Assembly (NCBI GenBank): GCA_947494695.1
Contig: CANLWB010000007.1
Span: forward strand, 62,001-126,000
Reading direction: 5' to 3'
From: an uncultured Flavobacteriaceae bacterium
GTDB lineage: Bacteria > Bacteroidota > Bacteroidia > Flavobacteriales > Flavobacteriaceae
DNA: 64,000 bases
Shown here in pieces: positions 9,794-18,521 of the stretch; the first letter of the stretch is position 1, and each line of letters begins with the position of its first letter. The notes below the pieces were generated by a model. That model was given only the letters and a program-made list of their open reading frames with translations. It made no database searches and was not told the origin of the DNA. A program made the position numbers and the translations under genes.

Positions 9794-11713
9794 ATGAAAC
9801 ATAAAAACTACATATTAGTTTGTATCGCTTTAATGTTAAGCCTTTCGGCATTTTCTCAGCAGGGAAAACAAAAAAGAGCCGATACATTATTTAACAAATT
9901 CTCTTTTGTTAAAGCTGCTAAAGTGTATAGAGAGCTTTTACAAAACAACTATAACAAAGACTATGCAGTACGTCGTTTAGCCGATTGCTATGCCTATTTA
10001 AGAGATCCAAGAAACGCTTCCAGATTTTATAAAAATGCGGTGAAGCAGAAAAACGTACCAGTAGAGTATTACTATAAGTATGCGCAATCGCTGCGTGGTA
10101 TGAAAAAGTATGACGAATCCCAAGTATGGTTACAACGCTATAAAGATTCGGGAGGTGTTGTAACATCAAATGATTTTTCAAAAAACACCAACTTTATTAC
10201 CAGTGTTTTTGGTGCGAAACAACAGTATTTCTTAGACCGAATTCGTTTCAATTCAAAATATAGTGATTTTGGGGCCTTTGAGCACAACGGTAAAGTTTAT
10301 TTTGCCTCTGCAAGAGACGAAGGGGTTTCAATTAAACGCTTATACGGGTGGAACGAACAGCCTTTTTTAGACATTTACGTGGCCGAAGCCGGTACAAAAC
10401 GAAATGTAGACCACACAGCGAAATTAAAAGGAGACATCAATTCTATTTATCATGATGGGCCACTTACTATTACAAAAGATGGACGTACCATGTATTTCTC
10501 CAGTAATAATTTTACTAAACAAGCTGGTGAAAGAACAGATCGAAAAGGTTTAACCAATATGAAAATATACAGAGCAACCTTACAAGATAGTATTTGGACA
10601 AACGTTGAGGATCTCTCTATAAATAGTGATGACTTTTCTACTCAACATGCTGCTTTAAATGTAGACGAAACTAAATTGTATTTCGCATCAGATCGACCTG
10701 GTGGGTTAGGAGGATCAGATATCTATATGGTTGATATAAATCCAGATGGCTCCTTAGGAGAACCTGTAAATGTTGGTGATGTCGTAAATACCGAGAGTGC
10801 CGAAGGCTTTCCATTTATGAACAATGAAGGGGTTTTATTTTTCTCTTCAGATGGGCATCCGGGGCTTGGACTCTATGATATTTTTGGAACGATTAAAGGT
10901 GAAGACGGTGGTATTGCCGATATCATTAATCTTGGAGTTCCAGTAAATTCAAATAAAGACGATTTTTCATTTACCATGAACAAAAATGGTATTACGGGCT
11001 ATTTTGCTTCAAATAGAAGAGGTGGACGAGGTGATGATGATATTTATGCCTACCACAGAAAACCTGTTTTACATGTTGAAGGGGTTGTGACAGATGCTAT
11101 CAATATGAATCCTATTCCGAATTCGATCATTACGCTATATGATGAAAATGACAATCAGATCGCATACATGGAAACAGATGAGAATGGCTTCTTCCAGATA
11201 AACATTGATAGAAACAAAGATTACAAAATCGTTGCAAGTCAGGATAAGTACATAGATGATTATAGAAAGTTTTCATCTAAAAATATTCAAACAGAACTTA
11301 CCAAGGTGGCTGCCAATTTATTACTAAATCCAGTACCTAATGTCGTAAAACTTGCCGAATTGAATACCATCTATTTCGATTTCAATAAATATAATATTCG
11401 AGAAGATGCTGCTTTAGAGTTAGACAAAATTGTAAATCTGATGCAGAATGACTACCCAGACATGATTATACGTATTGAATCTCATACCGATTCGAGAGGT
11501 GATTTAACATATAATGACCGATTATCGATAGATAGAGCAAATTCAACATACGATTATTTAATATCTAAGGGTATCGACCCAGTGCGAATCACCGAACATA
11601 AGGGATATGGAGAACGTAGGTTAACGAATGGATGTGAAGACGATGAAGATTGCGAGGAAGAAGAACACCAACTTAACAGACGTACCCAATTTATCGTGGT
11701 GAAGATGGAATAA
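9794..11713 (+). CDS. OmpA family protein with PD40 repeats, first of two paralogues
   Basis: The 639-residue protein has a signal peptide (1-21, then Q22), a TPR-like helical region at about 25-130 (repeated YxxAxxxR patterns), a beta-propeller region of PD40-type blades at about 155-420 (FASDRPGGLGGSDIYMVD, FFSSDGHPGLGLYDIFG, GYFASNRRGGRGDDDIYAY), a carboxypeptidase-regulatory-like beta sandwich at about 430-510, and an OmpA C-terminal peptidoglycan-binding domain at about 522-639 (IYFDFNKYNIR, SHTDSRGD, NDRLSIDRA, NRRTQFIV). The OmpA domain carries the Asp and Arg positions that hold peptidoglycan, plus an acidic Cys-bounded insertion (CEDDEDC). Such proteins accompany SprF/PorP partners in Bacteroidota and probably anchor the outer-membrane complex to the cell wall. 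It starts 13 bases after the SprF-like gene. Confidence 0.92.
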   Translation: MKHKNYILVCIALMLSLSAFSQQGKQKRADTLFNKFSFVKAAKVYRELLQNNYNKDYAVRRLADCYAYLRDPRNASRFYKNAVKQKNVPVEYYYKYAQSLRGMKKYDESQVWLQRYKDSGGVVTSNDFSKNTNFITSVFGAKQQYFLDRIRFNSKYSDFGAFEHNGKVYFASARDEGVSIKRLYGWNEQPFLDIYVAEAGTKRNVDHTAKLKGDINSIYHDGPLTITKDGRTMYFSSNNFTKQAGERTDRKGLTNMKIYRATLQDSIWTNVEDLSINSDDFSTQHAALNVDETKLYFASDRPGGLGGSDIYMVDINPDGSLGEPVNVGDVVNTESAEGFPFMNNEGVLFFSSDGHPGLGLYDIFGTIKGEDGGIADIINLGVPVNSNKDDFSFTMNKNGITGYFASNRRGGRGDDDIYAYHRKPVLHVEGVVTDAINMNPIPNSIITLYDENDNQIAYMETDENGFFQINIDRNKDYKIVASQDKYIDDYRKFSSKNIQTELTKVAANLLLNPVPNVVKLAELNTIYFDFNKYNIREDAALELDKIVNLMQNDYPDMIIRIESHTDSRGDLTYNDRLSIDRANSTYDYLISKGIDPVRITEHKGYGERRLTNGCEDDEDCEEEEHQLNRRTQFIVVKME

Positions 11714-11802
11714 TATTGGATACCACAAGAAACATGTTTAATACATAAAAAGCTATGACAATCCAACATAGTTTAGGTTTTTAATAAAAAATAACGGACC
11801 CC

Positions 11803-13719
11803 ATGAAACTAAAAAATCACATAGTTACCGGTATATTGTTGCTTATTAGCTTTACTACATTTGCACAATACGGTTCGCAAAAAAGGGCTGACAATTTATT
11901 TAATAAGTTTTCATTTGTTAATGCCGTAGACGTTTATCAAAATCTTATAGAAAAAGACTTTAATACAGACTACGCTACCAGACAATTAGCAGATAGCTAT
12001 GCCTTTATGCGAAATCCAGATAGTGCCGTTGTTTATTATAAAAAAGTAGTCGAACAACCCAATGCTCCTATCGCCTATTACTACAACTATGCTCAGGCAT
12101 TAAGAGGAATTAAAGACTATAAAGAATCGCGAGTATGGATGAAACGCTACAAGAAGGCAGGAGGAAACATTAAGGAAGAAAAATTCTTAAAAGACTCAGA
12201 TTTCATCAATTCAATTTTTAATGCGAAACAACAATATTTCTTAACAACTGTTAATTTCAATTCAAAATACAGTGACTTTGGAGCCTACGAGCATGATGGT
12301 AATATTTACTTTGCCTCTGCAAGAGACGAGGGGGTTTCCAGCAAGCATACCTATGGTTGGAACGGTGAACCGTTCTTAGATATTTATGTTACGGAAAAAA
12401 GTGCCAACGATAGTATTGTTGATCATAAATCCAGGCTTAAAGGTGATATAAATTCTGTATATCATGAAGGTCCCGTTTGTATTACTAAAGATGGGAAAAC
12501 CATGTATTTCTCCAGAAATGATTTTAACAAAAATGTTTTGGGGAAAGATCAGGAAGGTATGACTAATCTAAAAATCTATAAGGCCTCTTTAGTTGATAAC
12601 AAATGGACAAACATTGAAGAATTACCATTTAACAGCAATGACTTTTCCACGGGTCACCCTACTTTAAACAATGACGAAACCAAATTATATTTTGCCTCTA
12701 ATATGTCCGACGGATTTGGAGGAACAGATATATACTATGTAGACATTAATAATGGAACTTACGGTACACCTAAAAACTTAGGAAACGTTGTAAATACTGA
12801 TAAAAATGAGAGGTTCCCTTTTGTAAATAGTGAAGGCGTGCTTTTCTTTGCCTCCGATGGGCATCCAGGATTAGGGCTGTTAGATATTTTTGGAACCGTT
12901 TCAGATAAAAACAACGACATTGTAAGTGTACTAAATTTAGGAGTTCCGGTAAACTCTAGTAAAGATGATTTTTCATTTTTCATGAGTGAAGATGGATTAT
13001 CCGGATACTTTGCATCTAACCGAAATGGAGGTGTTGGAAGTGATGATATTTACGCGTACGATAGAATCCCTCTACTAAATATTGAAGGAACGATTACCGA
13101 TGTTACCACAAATGCCCCTATTCCAAATGCTCTTGTAACTCTATTTGATAGTAATAACAAACAAATAGCTCAACTTGAAACAGACGAAAACGGGTATTAC
13201 GAAATAAACATCGATCGTGACACAGATTTCATATTAACTATAGAAAAAGAAGACTTTATAAAGGATACTCGACCAGTAACATCGAAAGGCATAGAGAACA
13301 AAGTAAAGCGTATTACTCAAGACTTTAACTTAAATCATGTTATAAAAGTAACTCCTATTACCGAACTATACCCGATCTATTTCGACTTTAATAGGTTTGA
13401 TATTAGAAGCGATGGTACGGTAGAATTGGATAGAATAGTTAATCTTATGCTTAACGAATATCCTAATATGGTCATTAAAATTGAATCACATACAGACTCC
13501 AGAGGTTCTGCGAGATACAACGATAAACTCTCCTTCGAAAGAGCAAAAGCCACTTATAACTACCTAATAGACAAAGGAGTCGATCCTACCAGAATTGTAG
13601 AATACAAAGGCTATGGTAAGCAAAAACTTGCTAACGATTGTGATGATACTAAAAATTGTACAGAAGAACAACATCAAGAAAATAGACGTACACAATTTAT
13701 TGTGGTTACTGCAGAATAA
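11803..13719 (+). CDS. OmpA family protein with PD40 repeats, second paralogue
   Basis: The 638-residue product matches its upstream neighbour in length, domain order and most motifs: signal peptide 1-21 (Q22 at +1), TPR-like helices at 25-130, PD40 blades at about 155-420 (LYFASNMSDGFGGTDIYYVD, FFASDGHPGLGLLDIFG), a carboxypeptidase-regulatory-like domain at about 430-510 and an OmpA domain from about 519 (IYFDFNRFDIR, SHTDSRGS, NRRTQFIVV). The insertion in the OmpA domain is kept but altered (CDDTKNC). The pair therefore looks like a tandem duplication followed by substantial divergence, without loss of any domain. A gap of 89 bases separates the two genes, larger than elsewhere in the operon, so an internal promoter is possible. 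It is the last gene before a double terminator. Confidence 0.92.
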   Translation: MKLKNHIVTGILLLISFTTFAQYGSQKRADNLFNKFSFVNAVDVYQNLIEKDFNTDYATRQLADSYAFMRNPDSAVVYYKKVVEQPNAPIAYYYNYAQALRGIKDYKESRVWMKRYKKAGGNIKEEKFLKDSDFINSIFNAKQQYFLTTVNFNSKYSDFGAYEHDGNIYFASARDEGVSSKHTYGWNGEPFLDIYVTEKSANDSIVDHKSRLKGDINSVYHEGPVCITKDGKTMYFSRNDFNKNVLGKDQEGMTNLKIYKASLVDNKWTNIEELPFNSNDFSTGHPTLNNDETKLYFASNMSDGFGGTDIYYVDINNGTYGTPKNLGNVVNTDKNERFPFVNSEGVLFFASDGHPGLGLLDIFGTVSDKNNDIVSVLNLGVPVNSSKDDFSFFMSEDGLSGYFASNRNGGVGSDDIYAYDRIPLLNIEGTITDVTTNAPIPNALVTLFDSNNKQIAQLETDENGYYEINIDRDTDFILTIEKEDFIKDTRPVTSKGIENKVKRITQDFNLNHVIKVTPITELYPIYFDFNRFDIRSDGTVELDRIVNLMLNEYPNMVIKIESHTDSRGSARYNDKLSFERAKATYNYLIDKGVDPTRIVEYKGYGKQKLANDCDDTKNCTEEQHQENRRTQFIVVTAE

Positions 13720-13756
13720 TATTAGCTAAATTCAAAACATGTAGTGCATCTAAAAT

Positions 13757-13786
13757 CCGTCAGAAGCTCTCCTTTTGACGGTTTTT
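13757..13786 (+). terminator. Intrinsic terminator 1 after the adhesin operon
   Basis: Arms CCGTCAGAAG (13757-13766) and CTTTTGACGG (13772-13781, one G-T pair) close on loop CTCTC and are followed by five T residues. It lies about 40 bases past the second OmpA gene. Confidence 0.88.
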
Positions 13787-13796
13787 AAATAGCTAC

Positions 13797-13826
13797 AAAA
13801 ATCCTCTCATCTCTGAGAGGATTTTT
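13797..13826. terminator. Intrinsic terminator 2, possibly bidirectional
   Basis: Arms AAAAATCCTCTCA-type (AAAA plus ATCCTCTCA, 13797-13809) and TGAGAGGAT plus TTTT (13814-13826) close on loop TCTC. A-run on one side and T-run on the other let it work in both directions. It sits 11 bases after terminator 1, a stacked arrangement that would give tight insulation of the long operon. Confidence 0.85.
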
Positions 13827-13965
13827 TACCTAAAGCTAAATTCAATAACAATTAAGTTACCGTAAAATAACCAGTTTGACCGTTTATAATTGCAAGCTAA
13901 GCAGTGCAATATCTTCTAATCAAACATGGCTATGAGTTTAATCTCTTTATTTGCTTAAAAGCTAT

Positions 13966-14463
13966 TTATTTTTTTATAAAAATGTTGGTAAAATACCAAC
14001 GTCCCTTTTCATTCTTTTCGGCAGAAACATCAAAGTATGTAAAATCGCCCTCAATTGTACCTCTGTGACCTTCGCTTCTTATCCAGGCCTCAACAACCGT
14101 CTTCGCTGAACTATATCCATATGCCACATTTTCTGATACTTTTATTGCACCAGCATTTTGCTTTAGAAAGTTGCTTCTGGTATAAAAATGATCATGTGAT
14201 ACCTTATTGTTGTCAACCATATAATCGGTATGACTATAGGCAACAGATTTAACAACAGACATATCATTTAAAGTGCTTAAATCCAATGATTGCCTATAAT
14301 CGTTAATACGATTAAGTATCTCAATCTCTATGTCTTTGGCTTCTAATGCAATAAGATCTAATTCAATCGAATCTGCAGTATCTTCGACGCTGTTTGTTGA
14401 GCATGAGGTAAACGCCAACACAGCTAACAATGCCAGTATAGGCAACTTAGTTAAAGTGTCCAT
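13966..14463 (-). CDS. CAP-domain (SCP/PR1-like) lipoprotein
   Basis: I start at the ATG at 14463, not the upstream in-frame TTG at 14487, because this gives a clean lipoprotein signal: MDTLTKL, a hydrophobic core, then the lipobox AFTSC with C21 as the lipidated residue. The 165-residue product carries a CAP/SCP fold at about 45-165: EILNRINDYR at the start, SHTDYMVDNNKVSHDHF, SENVAYGYSSAKTVVEAWI, and HRGTIEGDFTYFDVSAEK, the last covering the conserved second histidine region. CAP proteins in bacteria are secreted or surface proteins whose function is mostly unknown; some bind lipids or have protease-like cavities. The gene stands alone, 143 bases or more from its neighbours. Confidence 0.85.
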   Translation of the reverse strand: MDTLTKLPILALLAVLAFTSCSTNSVEDTADSIELDLIALEAKDIEIEILNRINDYRQSLDLSTLNDMSVVKSVAYSHTDYMVDNNKVSHDHFYTRSNFLKQNAGAIKVSENVAYGYSSAKTVVEAWIRSEGHRGTIEGDFTYFDVSAEKNEKGRWYFTNIFIKK

Positions 14464-14629
14464 AAGTAGGTTATTTAGATTAGGCAATAGTAAAATTAAT
14501 CGCCTATCTTGAAAAAAGTGTTAAAGAAATGTTAAAATCGACTAAAAACAGGTATTTTATCGCGATATATAGCTTTTCATCGATGAAATACGCAATGTAA
14601 TAAAAATAAGACAATAAATCGTTTAAATA

Positions 14630-15277
14630 TTATGGAGCTAGACGTTCTATTTTCCAGTTATAATCGTCTTCAAGTAAAAACCGTATCCGGTCATGTAATC
14701 TATTAGGTCTTCCCTGCCAAAACTCTATTTCAACAGGCTTTACAATGTATCCCCCCCAATGCACTGGCCTAGGAATATCTTTCCCTTCAAACTCCTTCTC
14801 AACTCTCAAAAGTTTTTTTTCAAGGTCTTCCCGACTCTTAACGACTTCGCTTTGATTGGAAGACATTGCTCCTAACTGGCTCCCCCTGGGTCTAGATTCA
14901 AAATATCCATCACTTAGGTTTTCAGCAACTTTTTCTGCCTTTCCTTTTATAATAACCTGCCGTTCTGCTCCATGCCAAAAAAAGGACAAACACACATTAG
15001 GGTTTTTGGCAATAGCCTTCCCCTTTTCACTATTATAATTAGTGTAAAAAATAAATCCTTCGTAGGTAAATCGCTTTAGCAAAACCACTCTGTTTTTTGG
15101 GAAACCATCCAATCCTATTGTAGATACAGTCATGGCATTGGTTTCATCTTCAACAAAAAACTTATCAACCTCATAAAACCACTTCTGAAACAACTCCATA
15201 GGGTTATCCGATATGTCTTTCAAAAGCAATTCGTACTTTTCATAAGACTTCCTATAATTACTTAAATCCTTCTCCAT
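14630..15277 (-). CDS. pdxH: Pyridoxamine 5'-phosphate oxidase
   Basis: PdxH oxidises pyridoxamine or pyridoxine 5'-phosphate to pyridoxal 5'-phosphate using FMN in the cytoplasm. I choose the ATG at 15277 (MEKDLSNYRKSYEK, 215 aa) over the upstream TTG at 15295, since the family begins this way and the length fits. Family signatures include NRVVLLKRF, FYTNYNSEKGKAI, FFWHGAERQV with the FMN-binding R-Q pair, SNQSEVV, and the C-terminal block PVHWGGYIVKP...IEFWQGRPNRLHDR (residues about 180-205) with substrate-binding Arg and His. A TATTTTTG element lies just upstream (15293-15300), too close to the ATG to be certain. It is divergent from the next gene. Confidence 0.95.
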   Translation of the reverse strand: MEKDLSNYRKSYEKYELLLKDISDNPMELFQKWFYEVDKFFVEDETNAMTVSTIGLDGFPKNRVVLLKRFTYEGFIFYTNYNSEKGKAIAKNPNVCLSFFWHGAERQVIIKGKAEKVAENLSDGYFESRPRGSQLGAMSSNQSEVVKSREDLEKKLLRVEKEFEGKDIPRPVHWGGYIVKPVEIEFWQGRPNRLHDRIRFLLEDDYNWKIERLAP

Positions 15278-15373
15278 TTCAACACAAAATAACAAAAATA
15301 ATGTTTCACTAAGTAGAAAATTTTCTCGAAAGATCGTAAATTAGCTACATTTTTTCCCTCAATAAGAACTTTT

Positions 15374-15793
15374 ATGAAATTTGAAGACTCTTCTTATAGT
15401 CAAAAATTTGACTACTACAAATTGGAAATGCCCTTTGGTAATTTCTTTCTATGCGAAAAATTTATAGTTTCCGAACTACATGAAGGTATACACTTCGATT
15501 GGAATAAGCTCCTGCAAGCAGCAAAAGAGGTTTTAACGTTTTATAATAAAGGCACTAAACTTGGTTATATTTCCAATAGGATAAACTCCTATTCTATGGA
15601 CCCACAGTCGTGGTTAAAAATTGAAGAGTTTCAAAAAAAAGAATTAATTTTGGGTTGCGCCATAGTATTCTACAATCAAAACACTTTTTTAAATGTCTCT
15701 TTAGAAAACATGTTCGCCGATCTTAATATTCGTCCTTGTAAATCTCTGGATGAAGCACTAGAATGGATGATGAAACAAGGTGGTGCAAGTTAA
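15374..15793 (+). CDS. Conserved small protein, possible STAS/SpoIIAA-like fold
   Basis: The 139-residue cytosolic product has no signal or membrane segment. The alternation of strands and helices, with KLGYISNRINSYSMDPQ in the middle (residues about 64-80) and a final helix SLDEALEWMMK, resembles STAS/SEC14-type small proteins seen in Flavobacteria next to ribonuclease Z, but I cannot prove that fold by reading. It is convergent with rnz, and the two stop codons share the palindrome TTAA, overlapping by four bases. This tail-to-tail overlap means read-through in either direction would make antisense RNA to the other gene. Function unknown. Confidence 0.75.
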   Translation: MKFEDSSYSQKFDYYKLEMPFGNFFLCEKFIVSELHEGIHFDWNKLLQAAKEVLTFYNKGTKLGYISNRINSYSMDPQSWLKIEEFQKKELILGCAIVFYNQNTFLNVSLENMFADLNIRPCKSLDEALEWMMKQGGAS

Positions 15794-16695
15794 AACTCGA
15801 ACACTTTGCCATCATCGCATAATTCAACATTCTCAAAAACTTCCTGAGCTTCCTCTTTAAACTCATTTAAGCCTTTGTATCGCGTTGAATAATGTCCAAG
15901 TAACAATGTGCCAACGTTGGCCATTTTGGCAATTTTAGCCGCTTCTTTGGCCGTGGCGTGCTTTGTTTTTGGTCCTAAATGTGCATGTTTTTCCAAAAAA
16001 GTAGATTCATGATACAAGACATCGGTATCTTTAATTATAGGAACAATCTCTTCTTTATACATGGTATCACTACAAAATGCATAACTCTTGGGCTTAGGTC
16101 CAGCTTTTGTTACCAATTCATTTTTAATGGTGATACCATCTTCATTCTCAACATCGAACCCCTGTGTTAATTTCCGATAATAGGCAACATCGATATTTGC
16201 TTCCTCTACCGCATGTATAAGCAATTTTCTCGGGCCTTCTTTTTCTCTAAAAAGATACCCGTTTGTATATATTCTATGATCTAATGGGATTGTATGAACT
16301 TCTATTTTTTCATCTTCAAAGATCAATTCTGAGGCATGAGATGTTAACTCATGAAATATAAGGTTATAATTGGTCCAGGAATCTGCCAATTTCATTTGTA
16401 GTGTAACGACTTCTTTAATTCCTTTTGGACCATAAATATGTAAATCTGTTTCCCTGGTAAGTAACCTAAACGTCGATATTAGCCCTACCAATCCAAAGAA
16501 ATGATCGCCATGCAAATGCGATATAAAAATATGCTTTATTCGATTAAATTTGATTTTATGTTTTCGAAGTTGCACTTGAGTTCCTTCACCGCAATCTATT
16601 AAAAACATATGATTGCCAAGTTCCAGTACTTGAGATGTTGTATTGTTTAACGTTCGTGGTGTAGCACTATAACAACCTAGAATTGTGAGCTTCAT
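15790..16695 (-). CDS. rnz: Ribonuclease Z (tRNA 3' endonuclease)
   Basis: This 301-residue metallo-beta-lactamase-fold enzyme cuts the 3' trailer of tRNA precursors or otherwise trims RNA. The zinc motif HLHGDH is intact (H60, H62, D64, H65), and further ligands are expected at about H140 (LDHR), D209 (FCSDT) and H269 (LLGHYSTRY). The opening LGCYSATPR and DCGEGTQVQLR are family hallmarks, and the length is right. It follows the DUF3291-like gene by a single base, so it is co-transcribed as the last gene of the pyrR-pyrB operon. Its stop overlaps the convergent small gene. Confidence 0.95.
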   Translation of the reverse strand: MKLTILGCYSATPRTLNNTTSQVLELGNHMFLIDCGEGTQVQLRKHKIKFNRIKHIFISHLHGDHFFGLVGLISTFRLLTRETDLHIYGPKGIKEVVTLQMKLADSWTNYNLIFHELTSHASELIFEDEKIEVHTIPLDHRIYTNGYLFREKEGPRKLLIHAVEEANIDVAYYRKLTQGFDVENEDGITIKNELVTKAGPKPKSYAFCSDTMYKEEIVPIIKDTDVLYHESTFLEKHAHLGPKTKHATAKEAAKIAKMANVGTLLLGHYSTRYKGLNEFKEEAQEVFENVELCDDGKVFEF

Positions 16696-16696
16696 A

Positions 16697-17167
16697 TTAC
16701 AATAGTGGGGCGTAATTTAACGAATCTGATGCCGTAAATTTACTTTTAAAGGTAAAAGCATACGGAGTTTCTCCGTGCTTGTTTAAATAATCTAATCGGT
16801 CTTTAGCATCCTGAAATGTAGGTTCGTACCCTCTCGACACATACCAAAAGGCCATGTGCACCATTTTCATTTTGCTAAACCATTCTTTTTTTCGTTTAAA
16901 GACTTCAACATGTCCAGACTTATAGGTATAGTTAAACAGCGCTTTCATACTATCCCAAACAGACATATTTATAAGCAGCGTATCATCCTTAAAAATTCTT
17001 GCACCTAGCTCCTTATCCTCGTCCTTCATGCGCCAAATAAAACCTTCGCTATCATCAGCCAATGCATTTACCCTATCCAGGTTATCTACAAAATCTTTCA
17101 TAATAGGATCATCCATGGGAGCAAGACGCTTGGCAATGTTAATTTGTGCTAAGTACAATTCACTCAT
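16697..17167 (-). CDS. DUF3291-like protein
   Basis: The 156-residue product starts LYLAQINIAKRLAPMDDPIMKDF and contains SEGFIWRMKDED, LINMSVWDSMKALFNY and MAFWYVSRGYEPTFQDAKDRLDYL, a pattern I recognise from DUF3291 proteins, which have a ferredoxin-like alpha-beta barrel fold related to small monooxygenases. No catalytic residues are established, so no reaction is proposed. It overlaps the preceding gene by 8 bases and ends one base before rnz, so translational coupling in this operon is likely. Confidence 0.8.
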   Translation of the reverse strand: MSELYLAQINIAKRLAPMDDPIMKDFVDNLDRVNALADDSEGFIWRMKDEDKELGARIFKDDTLLINMSVWDSMKALFNYTYKSGHVEVFKRKKEWFSKMKMVHMAFWYVSRGYEPTFQDAKDRLDYLNKHGETPYAFTFKSKFTASDSLNYAPLL

Positions 17168-17501
17168 CCTCAGAATATAAATCTCGCTCTAATTCTTCCA
17201 TTTCAATAATATCGTAAGCTTCCTGAAGTGTAGGAACAACAATAATTTCATATGGTACATTCATAATATCAACCTTATCTGTGACTATAACGAATGATTG
17301 TCCTGATGTACGATGGGTATTCGATATATCTAAAAACTCGACAATATCTTGTTCGCTTATTTTATTTAAGGTCGTTAAAACAACGATAATATTGTTGTTT
17401 TTAAATTTCGGGTATAAAGCCTGAAGTTTTTTAACTAATTCTATAATCGTGGCTTTCTCTTGAGTGACTATAGAAGTATTTCCGTTTTGGTCTAAAATCA
17501 T
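17160..17501 (-). CDS. Small conserved alpha/beta protein between pyrB and rnz
   Basis: The 113-residue protein has the alternating pattern of a small STAS-like or Rossmann-like fold: a strand (NTSIVTQ), a long helix (ATIIELVKKLQALYPKF), strand NNIIVVLT, helix EQDIVEFLDISNTHRTSG, strand QSFVIVTD, strand IIVVPTLQEAYDIIEMEELERD and an acidic tail (LYSEDE). No enzyme motif is visible. In public annotation such proteins are sometimes called ribonuclease Z, but that name belongs to the gene two positions downstream; this one has no metal-binding histidines. It starts 4 bases after pyrB ends and overlaps the next gene by 8 bases. Confidence 0.75.
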   Translation of the reverse strand: MILDQNGNTSIVTQEKATIIELVKKLQALYPKFKNNNIIVVLTTLNKISEQDIVEFLDISNTHRTSGQSFVIVTDKVDIMNVPYEIIVVPTLQEAYDIIEMEELERDLYSEDE

Positions 17502-17505
17502 AGAT

Positions 17506-18435
17506 CTACTGTTTAATTTTGGATGCTAGTAAATAGATAACTGCCATTCTAATGGCAACCCCATTTTGAACCTGATCTAAAATAATGGATTGTTTAGAAT
17601 CTGCAACATCACTGGTTATTTCCACGCCTCTGTTAATAGGTCCTGGATGCATGATCGTAATATCTCTATCTAAAGAGTCTAATAATTCTTTATTAACACC
17701 AAATTGTTGTGTATATTCTCTAGTAGACGGGAAATAACTAATATCCATTCGTTCATTTTGAACCCTTAACATATTGGCCACATCACACCAATTCAGCGCT
17801 TTACGTATATTTGTTTCAACTTTCACCCCAAGATCATTAATATACTTGGGCAACAGCGTCTTGGGACCGCATACCATAACTTGAGCACCTTGAAGTTGCA
17901 ATGCGTAAATATTCGAAAGAGCCACTCGGCTATGAAGAATATCTCCAACAATAACCACTTTTTTCCCGCTTACATCTCCTAATTTTTCTCGTATGGAATA
18001 AGAATCCAGGAGTGCCTGGGTAGGATGCTCATGAGCACCGTCGCCTGCATTTACGATACTGGCATCAATGTGTTTCGATAAGAACACACCTGCTCCAGGG
18101 TTAGGGTGCCTCATAACAACCATATCTACCTTCATAGACAAAATGTTATTAACCGTATCTATAAGGGTTTCTCCTTTTTTAACCGACGACTGACCTGATG
18201 AAAAGTTGATAACATCTGCAGATAGGCGTTTCTCGGCTAATTCAAACGATAATTTTGTCCGCGTTGAGTTTTCAAAAAAAAGGTTAGCTATGGTAATATC
18301 TCTAAGCGAAGGCACTTTTTTTATAGGCCTATTGATCACTTCTTTAAAGTGATCGGCAGTTTCAAAAATAAGTTGAATATCTTGTTCTTTAAGATACTTA
18401 ATTCCTAATAAGTGGTTCACACTTAATTCGCTCAT
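17506..18435 (-). CDS. pyrB: Aspartate carbamoyltransferase catalytic chain
   Basis: PyrB joins carbamoyl phosphate and aspartate, the committed step of pyrimidine synthesis. The 309-residue product has the carbamoyl-phosphate motif FFENSTRTKLSFE, the lysine loop SSVKKGET, MRHPNPGAG, GDGAHEHPTQALLD and HPGPINRGVEI, all intact. No pyrI regulatory chain is encoded beside it; instead it lies 86 bases downstream of pyrR, so control is expected through PyrR and UMP rather than by an allosteric subunit. Downstream genes follow with gaps or overlaps of a few bases, extending the operon to rnz. Confidence 0.96.
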   Translation of the reverse strand: MSELSVNHLLGIKYLKEQDIQLIFETADHFKEVINRPIKKVPSLRDITIANLFFENSTRTKLSFELAEKRLSADVINFSSGQSSVKKGETLIDTVNNILSMKVDMVVMRHPNPGAGVFLSKHIDASIVNAGDGAHEHPTQALLDSYSIREKLGDVSGKKVVIVGDILHSRVALSNIYALQLQGAQVMVCGPKTLLPKYINDLGVKVETNIRKALNWCDVANMLRVQNERMDISYFPSTREYTQQFGVNKELLDSLDRDITIMHPGPINRGVEITSDVADSKQSIILDQVQNGVAIRMAVIYLLASKIKQ

Positions 18436-18521
18436 ATTGTTTTAATATTCTATTAGTAATTTTATAGTTGCCGGTTCTTTTAAAACTCCAAAATCTAAAT
18501 TCCAATCTTTTAACTTCCGTC

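Noticed and set aside
17160-17501. Calling the 113-residue protein ribonuclease Z
   Set aside because: It has no metal-binding histidines; the real rnz lies two genes downstream with an intact HLHGDH motif.
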